This document shows positions 50,276-59,354 of a stretch of DNA of 64,000 nucleotides, piece by piece. How positions within the stretch are numbered: position 1 is the first letter of the stretch; every line of letters starts with the position of its first letter. The notes below the pieces were generated by a model. That model saw only the letters and a list, made by a program, of their open reading frames with translations. It was not told where the DNA came from and did no database searches. A program made the position numbers and the translations under genes. Origin of the DNA: an uncultured Roseobacter sp. (lineage in GTDB: Bacteria > Pseudomonadota > Alphaproteobacteria > Rhodobacterales > Rhodobacteraceae); contig NZ_CANLKW010000005.1 of NCBI RefSeq assembly GCF_947491795.1, positions 154,368-218,367 of the forward strand, given 5' to 3'.

Positions 50276-51745
50276 ATGAGCGAATTCGACTATGATCTTT
50301 TTGTTATCGGAGGCGGGTCAGGGGGCGTGCGCGCGGCCCGCGTGGCAGCAGGCGAGGCAGACGCAAAGGTCGCTCTGGCAGAGGATGACCGCTATGGCGG
50401 CACCTGTGTGATCCGCGGCTGTGTGCCGAAAAAACTGATGGTTTTCGCTTCTGAATACGCCGATGTGGTCGATGACGCGCGTTCTTATGGCTGGGACCTG
50501 AAACAGGGGCCTTTTGACTGGTCATCCTTTCAGGGCAGGCTGAACAATGAGCTGGACCGCCTGGAACAGGTCTACCGTAACCTGCTGGCCGGATCGGGTG
50601 TAGAGACATTTGACGCCCGGGCCAGCATCGAAGGCCCGCATGAGGTAAAGCTGTCCACCGGTGAGACCAGAACGGCCAAACACATTCTGGTCGCCACCGG
50701 CGGCCATCCGGTCCGCCCGGATATTCCTAACGCACATCTGGGTATTGTGTCAGATGACATTTTTCACCTGAAAGAACTGCCGAAATCCATCCTGATTGTC
50801 GGCGGCGGTTACATCGCCTGTGAATTTGCCGGGATCATGAACGGGCTGGGCGTGAAGGTGACGCAATACTACCGCGGCGCGCAGATCCTGCGCGGATTTG
50901 ATGATGAGGCGCGTGGTCTTGTCGCTGAATCCATGCGTGAGCGGGGCATCGACCTGAAAGTGGGCACAAACATCGTGGAAATGGCCCCGGCGGATGCTGA
51001 TCATTCGCTGTCAGGCGCCGGGACGGCCAGCGATGCGGCGCTGGGTGGCATGGCGCGTGAGCGTGCCGAGACCGCGCACGAACGTGAAGTTGGTCAGACA
51101 TCCGGGCCAATCTGGGTCAAAGCGACCAATGGCAGCGAGCAGGTCTTTGATGTGGTGCTCTTTGCCACCGGCCGCGATCCGAACACCCGTGACATGGGGC
51201 TGGAAGAGGCCGGTGTCAGACTGGGCCGGCGCGGTGAGATCGTGGTGGACGAATACAGCCAGACCGCTGTGCCTTCGATCTACGCCATCGGTGACGTAAC
51301 TGACCGCGTGAACCTGACACCCGTTGCGATCCGCGAGGGCATGGCCTTTGTGAACACGGTCTTCAAAGGAGAGCCGACAGCTGTGGATCACGAACTGATC
51401 CCATCGGCCATTTTTACCCAGCCCGAGATGGGCACGGTGGGGCTGAGCGAGGAAGCCGCACGGGAGCAGGAACCTGTGGAAGTCTACTGCACGTCTTTCC
51501 GGCCGATGCAGACGGCTTTTGCCGGACGGCCCGACCGTGTGCTGATGAAGCTGATCGTGTCCCAGGCCACGCGCGTGGTCCTCGGCTGCCATATCGTCGC
51601 ACCAAATGCAGGCGAGATGATCCAGCTGGCGGGCATCGCCGTGAAAATGGGTGCAACCAAGGAAGATTTCGACCGGACGGTTGCGGTTCACCCGACAATG
51701 TCGGAAGAGATCGTGACAATGCGGAACCCGATGCGTACGGCTTGA
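50276..51745 (+). CDS. gor: Glutathione-disulfide reductase, with insertion
   Basis: Flavoprotein that reduces oxidised glutathione with NADPH. The 489-residue enzyme has FAD motif VIGGGSGGVRAAR, the redox pair GGTCVIRGCVPKK (C44, C49), the NADPH Rossmann motif IVGGGYIACEFAG, the FAD-binding YAIGDVTDRVNLTPVA, and the C-terminal HPTMSEE with the catalytic His. Around residues 240-278 an Ala/Gly/Glu-rich stretch (begins ADHSLSGAGTASD) is not usual; the protein is about 35 residues longer than the alphaproteobacterial norm. Confidence 0.92.
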   Translation: MSEFDYDLFVIGGGSGGVRAARVAAGEADAKVALAEDDRYGGTCVIRGCVPKKLMVFASEYADVVDDARSYGWDLKQGPFDWSSFQGRLNNELDRLEQVYRNLLAGSGVETFDARASIEGPHEVKLSTGETRTAKHILVATGGHPVRPDIPNAHLGIVSDDIFHLKELPKSILIVGGGYIACEFAGIMNGLGVKVTQYYRGAQILRGFDDEARGLVAESMRERGIDLKVGTNIVEMAPADADHSLSGAGTASDAALGGMARERAETAHEREVGQTSGPIWVKATNGSEQVFDVVLFATGRDPNTRDMGLEEAGVRLGRRGEIVVDEYSQTAVPSIYAIGDVTDRVNLTPVAIREGMAFVNTVFKGEPTAVDHELIPSAIFTQPEMGTVGLSEEAAREQEPVEVYCTSFRPMQTAFAGRPDRVLMKLIVSQATRVVLGCHIVAPNAGEMIQLAGIAVKMGATKEDFDRTVAVHPTMSEEIVTMRNPMRTA

Positions 51746-51817
51746 ATTCCGCGCGTTTCGTCGTACCTATGGCATGGATTTATCGCACAGAGGCGGTTGA
51801 GGAAGGAAAGAGTATTA

Positions 51818-52972
51818 ATGGCTGGCAATAATGGCGGCCCCTGGGGGGGCGGCGGAAATTCGGGCGGTGACAGACCGAACAACGGATCAGGGGGAAACAA
51901 CGGCGGAGGCCCGCGCGGACCCCGCAACGACGGCCCGCAGATCCCCGAGATTGATGAGCTGGTCAAAAAAGGTCAGGAACGCCTGCGCGTTCTGATGGGC
52001 GGCAAAGGCGGCGACGGCCGCAATGGCGGCGGTGGCGGTGGCCAGGGCGGTGGTGGTCCGGCCCTGACACGCGGCACGGTTGGTCTGATTGCAATCGGTG
52101 CTGTCGGCGCCTGGCTGATGGCCAGCTTTTACACAGTCGCACCCGAAGAACAGTCAGTGGAACTGTTCCTTGGTGAATACTCATCCATCGGCAATCCCGG
52201 CCTGAACTTTGCGCCATGGCCGCTGGTCACCGCAGAAGTTCTGCCTGTGACGCGTCAGCAAACCGAGGACATCGGGTCACGCACAGACAGCGGTCTGATG
52301 CTGACCACGGATGAGAATATCATCGACATTGATTTCCAGGTGGTCTGGAACATCAGCGACCCGGCGAAATATCTGTTTAACCTGGCCGAACCCCAGGAAA
52401 CCATTCGTGCGGTGTCTGAATCGGCCATGCGCGAGGTCATCGCGCGTAACCAGCTGGCGCCGATCCTGAACAGGGATCGTCAGCTTATCGCCGATGAGGC
52501 GCTGGAACTGATCCAGTCGACGCTTGATCAGTATGACAGCGGCGTGAATATTGTTCTGCTCAACCTCGACAAAGCGGACCCGCCGCGTGAGGTGATCGAC
52601 AGCTTCCGTGAAGTGCAGGCCGCTGAACAGGAGCGTGACCGTCTGGAGCGTCAGGCCGACGCATATGCAAACCGCGTCACCGCCGGTGCGCGTGGTGAGG
52701 CCGCCAGCCAGCTTGAGCAGGCCGAAGCCTACCGCGCCCAACAGGTCAACGAGGCCCAGGGTGAAGCCGCGCGCTTTACATCGGTGCTTGAGGAATACTC
52801 CAAAGCGCCTGAAGTCACCCGGAAACGTCTCTATCTGGAGACGATGGAGCGGGTTCTCGGCGATGTCGACAAAATCATTCTTGAAGGCGATGCCGGCGGG
52901 ACTGGCGGGCAGGGTGTCGTTCCCTATCTGCCGCTCAACGAACTGCGCCGCAATTCCGGAGGTACAAACTGA
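51818..52972 (+). CDS. hflK: HflK, FtsH-associated membrane protein
   Basis: Membrane-anchored SPFH/band-7 protein of 384 residues that forms a complex with HflC and the FtsH protease. The N-terminus is Gly/Asn-rich and disordered (residues 1-80), then a transmembrane helix (LIAIGAVGAWLMASFYTV), then a band-7 domain with EQSVELFLGEY and DENIIDIDFQVVWNI, and a coiled coil (QERDRLERQADAYANRV). Ribosome site GGAAGGAA before the ATG at 51818. Its stop shares a base with the hflC ATG. Confidence 0.93.
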   Translation: MAGNNGGPWGGGGNSGGDRPNNGSGGNNGGGPRGPRNDGPQIPEIDELVKKGQERLRVLMGGKGGDGRNGGGGGGQGGGGPALTRGTVGLIAIGAVGAWLMASFYTVAPEEQSVELFLGEYSSIGNPGLNFAPWPLVTAEVLPVTRQQTEDIGSRTDSGLMLTTDENIIDIDFQVVWNISDPAKYLFNLAEPQETIRAVSESAMREVIARNQLAPILNRDRQLIADEALELIQSTLDQYDSGVNIVLLNLDKADPPREVIDSFREVQAAEQERDRLERQADAYANRVTAGARGEAASQLEQAEAYRAQQVNEAQGEAARFTSVLEEYSKAPEVTRKRLYLETMERVLGDVDKIILEGDAGGTGGQGVVPYLPLNELRRNSGGTN

Positions 52973-53868
52973 TGCGTGCCACGAACTTTCTTATCCCGAT
53001 TGCCGTGATCGCCGCTGTTGGCGTTCTGAGTTCGGTCTTCATCGTAGACGAACGTGAAAAAGCGCTGGTTTTGCAGTTTGGTCAGATCAAATCCGTCAAG
53101 GAAGACCCCGGCCTTGCGTTCAAAATCCCGTTTATTCAGGAAGTTGTGCGCTATGACGACCGTATTCAGGCGCTGGATACCGACGTCACCGAGGTGACGC
53201 CCTCAGATGATCGTCGTCTGGTTGTCGATGCCTTCGCGCGGTACCGTATTTCTGATGTGATTCAGTTCCGCGAGGCGGTTGGTGTCAACGGTCTGCGCGG
53301 TGCAGAAGACCGTCTGGAACGCATTCTCAACCCTGTTATCCGCGAGGTTCTGGGTTCGGACGGCGTGACGTCAAACACCATCCTGTCCGCAGACCGGGCC
53401 GACCTGATGGCCAGGATCACCGCACAGGCGCGCCAGCGTGCCCTGCCGCTGGGTCTTGAGGTGGTCGACGTGCGTCTCAAACAGACCAACCTGCCGGAAC
53501 AGAACCTTGATGCGACCTTTGCGCGGATGCGGGCTGAACGGGAACGTGAGGCAGCAGACGAGATCGCACGCGGTGAGGAAGCAGCCCAGCGTGTGCGCGC
53601 TCTGGCCGACAGGACGGTGGTCGAGCTGACATCTGATGCAACGCGCGAAGCTGACATTATCCGCGGTCAGGCAGATGCGGAACGTAACGCAATCTTTGCG
53701 GGTGCCTTTGGCGCGGATCCGGAATTCTTTGAATTTTATCGTTCGCTGACGGCCTATGAGCGCTCGCTCAAGGGCTCGAACTCGACGATGGTGCTGTCAC
53801 CGGATTCGGAGTTCTTCAACTATCTGCGATCTGATCAGGGTGCCCGTTCCGAAGAGGGCGAGCGGTGA
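52972..53868 (+). CDS. hflC: HflC, FtsH-associated membrane protein
   Basis: Partner SPFH protein of 298 residues. A signal-anchor helix (FLIPIAVIAAVGVLSSVFIV) leads to the band-7 domain (EKALVLQFGQIKSV, AFKIPFIQEVVRYDDRIQAL), and a coiled coil with ARMRAEREREAADEIARGEEAA. Forms the hflK-hflC heterodimer on the periplasmic side that restricts FtsH. The next gene starts within the stop (GTGA). Confidence 0.94.
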   Translation: MRATNFLIPIAVIAAVGVLSSVFIVDEREKALVLQFGQIKSVKEDPGLAFKIPFIQEVVRYDDRIQALDTDVTEVTPSDDRRLVVDAFARYRISDVIQFREAVGVNGLRGAEDRLERILNPVIREVLGSDGVTSNTILSADRADLMARITAQARQRALPLGLEVVDVRLKQTNLPEQNLDATFARMRAEREREAADEIARGEEAAQRVRALADRTVVELTSDATREADIIRGQADAERNAIFAGAFGADPEFFEFYRSLTAYERSLKGSNSTMVLSPDSEFFNYLRSDQGARSEEGER

Positions 53869-54059
53869 GCATCCTCCTTCTGGCTCTCGGGCTGGTGATG
53901 ATTATCGAGGGGCTGGCCTATGCGCTGGCCCCTTCGCTTGTGGAGCGTATGCTGGAAATTCTGCGCTCTTTGCCCGAGGCGGCGGTGCGCCAGATCGGCT
54001 GGCTGGTCGTTGTGTCCGGCGCCATTCTGGTCTGGCTGGCGTTCCATCTGGGCGTCTGA
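53865..54059 (+). CDS. DUF2065 small membrane protein
   Basis: A 64-residue protein with two membrane helices (LLLALGLVMIIEGLAYAL and QIGWLVVVSGAILVWLAF). It matches the DUF2065 family often found next to hflC. GTG start overlaps the hflC stop as GTGA, so it is co-translated. Function unknown. Confidence 0.88.
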   Translation: MSILLLALGLVMIIEGLAYALAPSLVERMLEILRSLPEAAVRQIGWLVVVSGAILVWLAFHLGV

Positions 54060-54152
54060 CCCGGCCTTGCCTGCGCACGGTGCGTAAATACTTGGGTAAC
54101 CAGTTCACACTTTGGTAACGCATAGTTGAAACACTGCGGACATGACCCATCT

Positions 54153-54167
54153 TGGTTGTTGCAACCA
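54153..54167. promoter_or_regulatory. Palindrome upstream of the Do-type protease gene
   Basis: TGGTTG-TTG-CAACCA is a perfect 6-3-6 palindrome about 90 bases before the start. Nearby, GGTAAC occurs twice (54095 and 54114). An envelope-stress regulator site is possible. Confidence 0.35.
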
Positions 54168-54255
54168 TGTCACCCTACATGCACTGTTGTCCCCGTTGCC
54201 GGGACCTGTGCAAATGAGGCCCGTGCGGCCGGAAAAGAGAGCGAGGAGGCAAAGC

Positions 54256-55722
54256 ATGCAGCCCAAGGCGGTATCTCAGTCCACATTCATAACTTCATAC
54301 ATGCAGGCACGCGTTCTGGTGCTGGCGGTTCTGACGCTGGCATTTATGCTGCTGCACCCGCTGATGGCGGCGGCCCAGCAGGCAAGTCTTGCGCCGCTGG
54401 CCGAAAAGATCAGCCCGTCCGTCGTGAACATCACCACATCGACGGTCGTATCACGGCGCACAGGGCCCCAGGGCATCGTGCCCGAAGGATCGCCCTTTGA
54501 GGATTTTTTCCGCGACCGCGGCGATGACGGGGACAACCCGCGCCGGTCCTCTGCTCTGGGCTCCGGTTTTGTGATCTCTGAAGACGGGTACGTGGTCACG
54601 AACAACCACGTGATCGAAGGTGCGGACGAAATCCTGATCGAATTCTTCAACGGCGAGGAACTTGTCGCAGAGGTGATCGGCACGGACCCCAACACCGATA
54701 TCGCCCTGCTGAAAGTCGAGGCCGACGAGGCGCTGCCGTTTGTCTCCTTTGGCGACAGTGACACCGCCCGTGTGGGAGACTGGGTGATTGCCATGGGCAA
54801 CCCGCTGGGGCAGGGCTTTTCTGTTTCGGCCGGGATCGTCTCTGCGCGCAACAGGGCGCTCAGCGGCACATATGACGACTACATTCAGACCGATGCGGCG
54901 ATCAACCGCGGCAACTCCGGTGGCCCGCTCTTTAACATGGACGGCGCAGTGATCGGTGTGAACACGGCTATTCTGTCGCCCAATGGTGGCTCTATCGGCA
55001 TCGGTTTTTCCATGGCATCCAATGTTGTGACCCGCGTTGTGGACCAGCTCAAAGAGTTCGGTGAAACGCGTCGCGGCTGGCTGGGTGTGCGCATTCAGGA
55101 CGTGACGGAGGATGTGGCCGAAGCGATCGGGCTCGAGGTAGCTGCCGGTGCACTGGTGACAGATGTGCCCGAGGGCCCCGCGCGCGAGGCAGGTATGGAA
55201 GCCGGTGATGTGATCATCAGCTTTGCCGGTGAGGAAGTCGCGGATACGCGTGAACTGGTGCGCCGTGTCGGGAACAGCCCGGTGGGCGAAACCGTGCGCG
55301 TCACAGTTATGCGCGACGGAAAATCCAAAGTGCTGCGCGTTACACTGGGTCGCCGCGAAGAGGCCGAAGGTGCCGTTCCGGCTGTCGCCCAGGCCCCTGA
55401 AGAAGAGGAACCGGTCAGCACAGAGATGCTGGGTCTGACCCTGACGGTGATCAACGACGAACTGCGCGAAGAGCTGGGTGTGCCTGAAGGCGTATCGGGT
55501 CTTGCTGTGACAGAGGTGGATGAGGCATCCGAAGCCTTTGAGAAAGGCCTGCGCCCCGGAGATGTGATTGTCGAGGCAGGGCAGAACAAGATCGGCACTG
55601 TGGCCGAGCTGAAAGAGCGCGTGGAAGCCGCGCGCGAAGCGGGCCGGAAGTCATTGCTGCTGCTGGTGCGGCGGGCCGGCGATCCGCGTTTCGTGGCTCT
55701 TTCGCTGGCCGAGGCTGAATAA
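54256..55722 (+). CDS. degP: Periplasmic Do/DegP-family serine protease
   Basis: Trypsin-like HtrA protease of 488 residues with signal peptide (VLAVLTLAFMLLHPLMAAAQ). The catalytic triad is His118 (TNNHVIEG), Asp148 (NTDIALLKV) and Ser221 (RGNSGGP). Two PDZ domains follow (GWLGVRIQDVTEDV and MLGLTLTVIND). It degrades or refolds misfolded periplasmic proteins. GAGGAGG lies just before the ATG at 54256; longer in-frame starts would destroy the signal peptide layout. A terminator follows the gene. Confidence 0.93.
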   Translation: MQPKAVSQSTFITSYMQARVLVLAVLTLAFMLLHPLMAAAQQASLAPLAEKISPSVVNITTSTVVSRRTGPQGIVPEGSPFEDFFRDRGDDGDNPRRSSALGSGFVISEDGYVVTNNHVIEGADEILIEFFNGEELVAEVIGTDPNTDIALLKVEADEALPFVSFGDSDTARVGDWVIAMGNPLGQGFSVSAGIVSARNRALSGTYDDYIQTDAAINRGNSGGPLFNMDGAVIGVNTAILSPNGGSIGIGFSMASNVVTRVVDQLKEFGETRRGWLGVRIQDVTEDVAEAIGLEVAAGALVTDVPEGPAREAGMEAGDVIISFAGEEVADTRELVRRVGNSPVGETVRVTVMRDGKSKVLRVTLGRREEAEGAVPAVAQAPEEEEPVSTEMLGLTLTVINDELREELGVPEGVSGLAVTEVDEASEAFEKGLRPGDVIVEAGQNKIGTVAELKERVEAAREAGRKSLLLLVRRAGDPRFVALSLAEAE

Positions 55723-55746
55723 CAGCCAGCTTTCTTCATGTGACAG

Positions 55747-55775
55747 AGGCGCTCCCGAAAGGGGGCGCCTTTTTT
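55747..55775 (+). terminator. Rho-independent terminator after the Do-type protease gene
   Basis: Stem AGGCGCTCC / GGGGCGCCT (one G-T pair) around a short CGAAAG loop, followed by six T. It lies 24 bases after the stop codon. Confidence 0.88.
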
Positions 55776-55993
55776 ACGTGGTCTGCAGCATGTGATGCGC
55801 CTGCTGGCACGCCCTTTTGGGCCTGCGCAGCAGTCAGTCCCGGTCTGTGTCCCGGTGGAGCGCAGGCCGTACGCGGGGTGTCGGCGTCATCTCTGCGCGG
55901 TATCACGGGCCATTTTTCTGATGGTCTGTCGCCGGAAGAGGGATGCGGTCTGCGATGTTCCCAGGCCACCCGCTGTACCCGGCGCGCTGGGTT

Positions 55994-56302
55994 TCAGGCG
56001 GGGGCGACAAGCGTGTCGAGCAGCGCAGAAATGTCTTCGATCTGTTCGGCCAGCACATGGGTTACCGAGTGGGCGCGTTGCAGACGGCCGGTGACACGCA
56101 GCATCCGACCTGCCACCACAGCCCTGCGGAAACGTTCGTAGACATGCCGCCAGACGATGATGTTGACCACGCCGGTTTCGTCCTCGAGGGTCAGAAAGAT
56201 CACCCCCTTTGCCGTCCCGGGACGCTGGCGCAGAATAACCAGGCCCGCCACGGTGATCCTGGCATTGAGCGGCGGCTCATTCAGCCGGGCAGCCGTCAGA
56301 CA
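55994..56302 (-). pseudogene. dnaE2: Remnant of error-prone DNA polymerase DnaE2 (C-terminal OB fold)
   Basis: The minus-strand frame encodes about 100 residues with clear similarity to the C-terminal OB-fold part of DnaE2: ARITVAGLVILRQRPGTAKG, VIFLTLEDETGVVNIIVW, ERFRRAVVAGRMLRVTGRLQ and VTHVLAEQIEDISALLD. The polymerase core (about 950 residues) is absent; sequence further upstream runs antisense to the ferredoxin gene and shows no homology. A second frame beyond the stop has a RRPHP stretch (about 55940-55954) like DnaE2 tails, suggesting a frameshift. It is a decayed leftover. The 270 bases before it on the plus side hold nothing else clear. Confidence 0.72.
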
Positions 56303-56500
56303 AGAGGGCGGGCGGGGCCATCTGTCTGTCCGTGTGCCGCGGTGGGCCGGCGGATAAGAGGGAATGATCTGCATGAGAACATATATAGAACATCTGAGCG
56401 GCAGCGCAAACGTGATCATTCGGTCTCGCAAAACGGGCTGGCGCGTCTTATATCGCCCCGGTAGACATGTCCGAAGACACATAAAAGGGGGCCCGGAGAC

Positions 56501-56824
56501 GTGGCAAAGATCACCTATATCGAACACGGCGGCAAAGAGCATGTTGTTGAGGTCGCCAATGGGCTGACTGTTATGGAAGGCGCGCGGGATAACAATATTC
56601 CGGGGATCGAGGCCGACTGTGGCGGTGCCTGTGCCTGCTCGACCTGCCACGTTTATGTGGATCCGTCCTGGACCGACAAGCTGCCGGCCAAGGAAGACAT
56701 GGAAGAAGACATGCTGGATTTCGCCTATGAACCCGATCCGGCGCGCTCCCGTCTGACCTGCCAGCTCAAGGTGACAGACGCACTGGACGGCCTGGTAGTC
56801 CAGATGCCAGAAAAACAGATCTGA
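56501..56824 (+). CDS. [2Fe-2S] ferredoxin, adrenodoxin type
   Basis: Ferredoxin of 107 residues. The cluster cysteines appear as ADCGGACACSTCHVYV (C-x5-C-x2-C) and the distal Cys in RLTCQL. Begins AKITYIEHGGKEHVVEVANG and ends with MPEKQI. Adrenodoxin-type ferredoxins serve P450s and Fe-S assembly. GTG start at 56501. The next gene shares one base with the stop, so the two are coupled. Confidence 0.94.
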   Translation: MAKITYIEHGGKEHVVEVANGLTVMEGARDNNIPGIEADCGGACACSTCHVYVDPSWTDKLPAKEDMEEDMLDFAYEPDPARSRLTCQLKVTDALDGLVVQMPEKQI

Positions 56825-57591
56825 TGATCACAGGGGCGCGGCGTCTGCTGTCCCGCGTGCCGCACCCATCTGCGCGCCGCGCGCTGCTGATGCTGTGTCT
56901 GTGGCTGGCGGGGCCTGTTGCAGCCTCCGGGATTACGGACGCTGTCTATACAGGGCCGACCAGTGATTATCCGCATGGGGTCCTCGGCGACAGCATAGAA
57001 TGGCAGACCCTCGAGGTTTCGTCCGTCACCACGGATGGCCGCACCCTGTCCCATGTGATCACGGCACCCACAGGACGGGTTTTCGAAGATATCGCCCCGC
57101 GCCTCTGGGACATTACCGGCGACGGTGCGCCAGAGGTTGTTACCGTTGAAAGCGACGCGGCTCTGGGCGCGCGTCTTGTGATCTATGGTCTCCAAGGGGC
57201 CGAGCTGAAAGAACTGGCTGCGACACCGAACATCGGTACACGGTTTCGCTGGCTGGCGCCTGTCGGTGCTGCAGATTTGGACGGTGACGGGCATATCGAG
57301 ATCGCCTTTGTCGACCGGCCACACCTGGCAAAAACCCTGCGGATCTGGCGCTGGCAGGATGGCGCTTTTCAGCAGGTTGCTGCAATCGCCGGATACAGCA
57401 ATCACCGGATTGGCGAGGATTTCATCTCGGGCGGACTGCGCGATTGCGGTGCGGGGCCTGAAATGGTGCTGGCCACTGCCAACTGGTCCGGGCTGGTTGC
57501 GCTGCGCTGGGATGGCGATGGGTTTATGTCTGACCCAATGGAACACGGAACCGCGCCGAACGCCTTTGAAAATGCTCTGTCGTGCCGGTAG
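56824..57591 (+). CDS. Secreted FG-GAP/VCBS-like protein
   Basis: A 255-residue secreted protein with a signal peptide (ALLMLCLWLAGPVAASG) and a beta-propeller-like domain of the FG-GAP/VCBS type. The calcium-binding loop is seen as GAADLDGDGHIEIAFVD (DxDxDG), preceded by LWDITGDGAPEVVTVES, so there are at least two repeats. A role is not known. Its end overlaps the next small secreted protein gene by 10 bases. Confidence 0.8.
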   Translation: MITGARRLLSRVPHPSARRALLMLCLWLAGPVAASGITDAVYTGPTSDYPHGVLGDSIEWQTLEVSSVTTDGRTLSHVITAPTGRVFEDIAPRLWDITGDGAPEVVTVESDAALGARLVIYGLQGAELKELAATPNIGTRFRWLAPVGAADLDGDGHIEIAFVDRPHLAKTLRIWRWQDGAFQQVAAIAGYSNHRIGEDFISGGLRDCGAGPEMVLATANWSGLVALRWDGDGFMSDPMEHGTAPNAFENALSCR

Positions 57592-57989
57592 CGCGCGCTG
57601 TACTGGTGGCACTGGTGCTGCTGGTGGCGCTGCCGGCCACGGCGCAGGATCGTCTGTCCGCCGACGATTTTCTGGACAGGGTCACCGGACGCACGGCGAC
57701 CTTTGTGATGTATTACAGCGGGAACCTTGTTGGTGTGGAGCAGTTTCTGCGTCGCGACAGGACAGTCTGGGCACGTTCCGACGGCAGTTGCGCCTATGGA
57801 ACGGTCTTTGTGCGGGAGGGGCAGGTGTGCTTTTCCTATGACGATGAGCGGCCGCCGAAGTCACATTGCTGGGTACCTTTTGAGGTCGACGACACACTGG
57901 TGGTCGCGGCCCCGGATGGCAGCGAGTTCCAGCGCATTGATGTTCTGAACGATGATCGCGTTGTGTGCGAGCCGCCGCCCACTTCCTGA
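57582..57989 (+). CDS. Small secreted protein, paralogue of the one at 60.9 kb
   Basis: Small exported protein of 135 residues: signal peptide (VLVALVLLVALPATAQ), then a beta-rich domain with CAYGTVFVREGQVCFSYDDE and SHCWVPF. The pattern matches the protein at 60911-61324: both have VTGRTATF/YTRGKTLF, a middle Cys, EGQVCFSY/AGQICFVY and CWVPF/CWTF. They share a fold and likely ancestor. Function unknown. Starts inside the preceding gene. Confidence 0.75.
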   Translation: MPVARAVLVALVLLVALPATAQDRLSADDFLDRVTGRTATFVMYYSGNLVGVEQFLRRDRTVWARSDGSCAYGTVFVREGQVCFSYDDERPPKSHCWVPFEVDDTLVVAAPDGSEFQRIDVLNDDRVVCEPPPTS

Positions 57990-58011
57990 TCCGCACGCGA
58001 ACCGAGCAGGC

Positions 58012-59274
58012 TCAGAGCGCCCGCCAGCCGATATCGCGACGACAAAACCCTTCAGGCCAGTCAATACTGTCGACCATACCGTAGGCCGTGGCCTGCGCCT
58101 CTTTCAGCGTATCCGCCCGGGCTGTCACGGCCAGAACGCGCCCGCCCTGTGCTGTAAACTGCCCCGCATCGCGCCCCGTTCCGGCGTGAAACACCATCCT
58201 CCGGCTATCTTCGGGCAGCCCGTCCAGGCCACGGATCACGGAGCCTTTCTCATAGGCTCCCGGGTACCCTGAGGCGGCAAGCACGACGGTCAGGGCATGG
58301 TCATCGGCCCAGTTCACATTCATTTCGCTCAGGCGCCTCTCTGCCGTGGCGTGCATCAGATCCAGCGCCTGAGCCCCCAGGCGCATCATCAGCGCCTGGC
58401 ATTCCGGGTCGCCGAAGCGCACATTGTATTCGACCAGCCGGGGCGCGCCGTTTTCGATCATCAGCCCGACAAAGAGCACACCCTGATAAGGGCTGCCGCG
58501 CCGGGCCATCTCGGCCATTGTGGGGCGCACGATCCGGTCCAGCGTGGCGGTGACAACCGCGTCATCCATCACAGGTGCAGGCGAATAGGCACCCATACCG
58601 CCAGTATTGGGCCCGGTATCGCCTTCGCCGACGCGTTTGTGGTCCTGAGCGGTACCAATGGGCAGCACATTTTCACCGTCACACAGCACAAAGAATGAGG
58701 CTTCTTCGCCGTCCATGAACTCCTCGACCACCACCTCTGCTCCGGCAGCACCAAACGCGCCGTCGAACATATCATCGACGGCCGCAAGTGCCTCCCGGGT
58801 CGTCTGGGCGATGATCACGCCTTTGCCCGCGGCCAGCCCGTCCGCCTTGATCACAATCGGCGCTCCCTGTGCCTCGACATAGGCGCGTGCACTTGCTGCA
58901 TCGGTAAAGTGACCATAGGCGGCGGTCGGTGCGCCGGCCGCATCGCAGATCTCTTTGGTAAAGGATTTCGAGGCCTCCAGCCGCGCGGCTGCTGCATCCG
59001 GGCCAAAGACGAGCAGACCCGCTGCACGCAGCCGGTCGGCGACACCGGCCACCAGGGGCGCTTCGGGGCCGATAATCACAAAGTCGATCGCGTTTTCCTC
59101 GGCAAAGGTCACCACAGCGCCGCCGTCCCCGATATTGAGGGCGGCACATTCCGCAATACCTGCAATGCCTGCATTGCCCGGTGCCACGATCAGGCGGTCG
59201 CATTTCGGGTTCTGCATCACCGCCCAGGCCAGTGCATGTTCACGTCCGCCGCTGCCAAGGATAAGAATGTTCAT
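58012..59274 (-). CDS. purD: Phosphoribosylamine-glycine ligase
   Basis: ATP-grasp enzyme of purine synthesis, second step. The 420-residue protein begins MNILILGSGGREHALAWAV, and includes IIGPEAPLVAGVADRLR, VIKADGLAAGKGVIIAQ, EEFMDGEEASFFVLCDG and HKRVGEGDTGPNTGGMGAYSP. Start at 59274 gives the conserved N-terminus. Divergent from xseA with an 80-base gap. Confidence 0.96.
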   Translation of the reverse strand: MNILILGSGGREHALAWAVMQNPKCDRLIVAPGNAGIAGIAECAALNIGDGGAVVTFAEENAIDFVIIGPEAPLVAGVADRLRAAGLLVFGPDAAAARLEASKSFTKEICDAAGAPTAAYGHFTDAASARAYVEAQGAPIVIKADGLAAGKGVIIAQTTREALAAVDDMFDGAFGAAGAEVVVEEFMDGEEASFFVLCDGENVLPIGTAQDHKRVGEGDTGPNTGGMGAYSPAPVMDDAVVTATLDRIVRPTMAEMARRGSPYQGVLFVGLMIENGAPRLVEYNVRFGDPECQALMMRLGAQALDLMHATAERRLSEMNVNWADDHALTVVLAASGYPGAYEKGSVIRGLDGLPEDSRRMVFHAGTGRDAGQFTAQGGRVLAVTARADTLKEAQATAYGMVDSIDWPEGFCRRDIGWRAL

Positions 59275-59354
59275 GGGGCGCTCCTGATCTGCATGGTCAT
59301 CCGCTTTGCGGCGTTCTAAGCTGCGCCCGAGCAAACGACAACACCAGAGCAGCA

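Noticed and set aside
55740..56141. Protein-coding frame directly after the protease gene on the plus strand
   Set aside because: It begins inside the terminator of the protease gene and shows no domain; the minus-strand dnaE2 similarity better explains this stretch.
56303..56650. Full-length protein with the dnaE2-like end as its C-terminal domain
   Set aside because: The upstream half of this frame is antisense to the ferredoxin gene and its promoter and shows no similarity to anything; only the C-terminal part is homologous.
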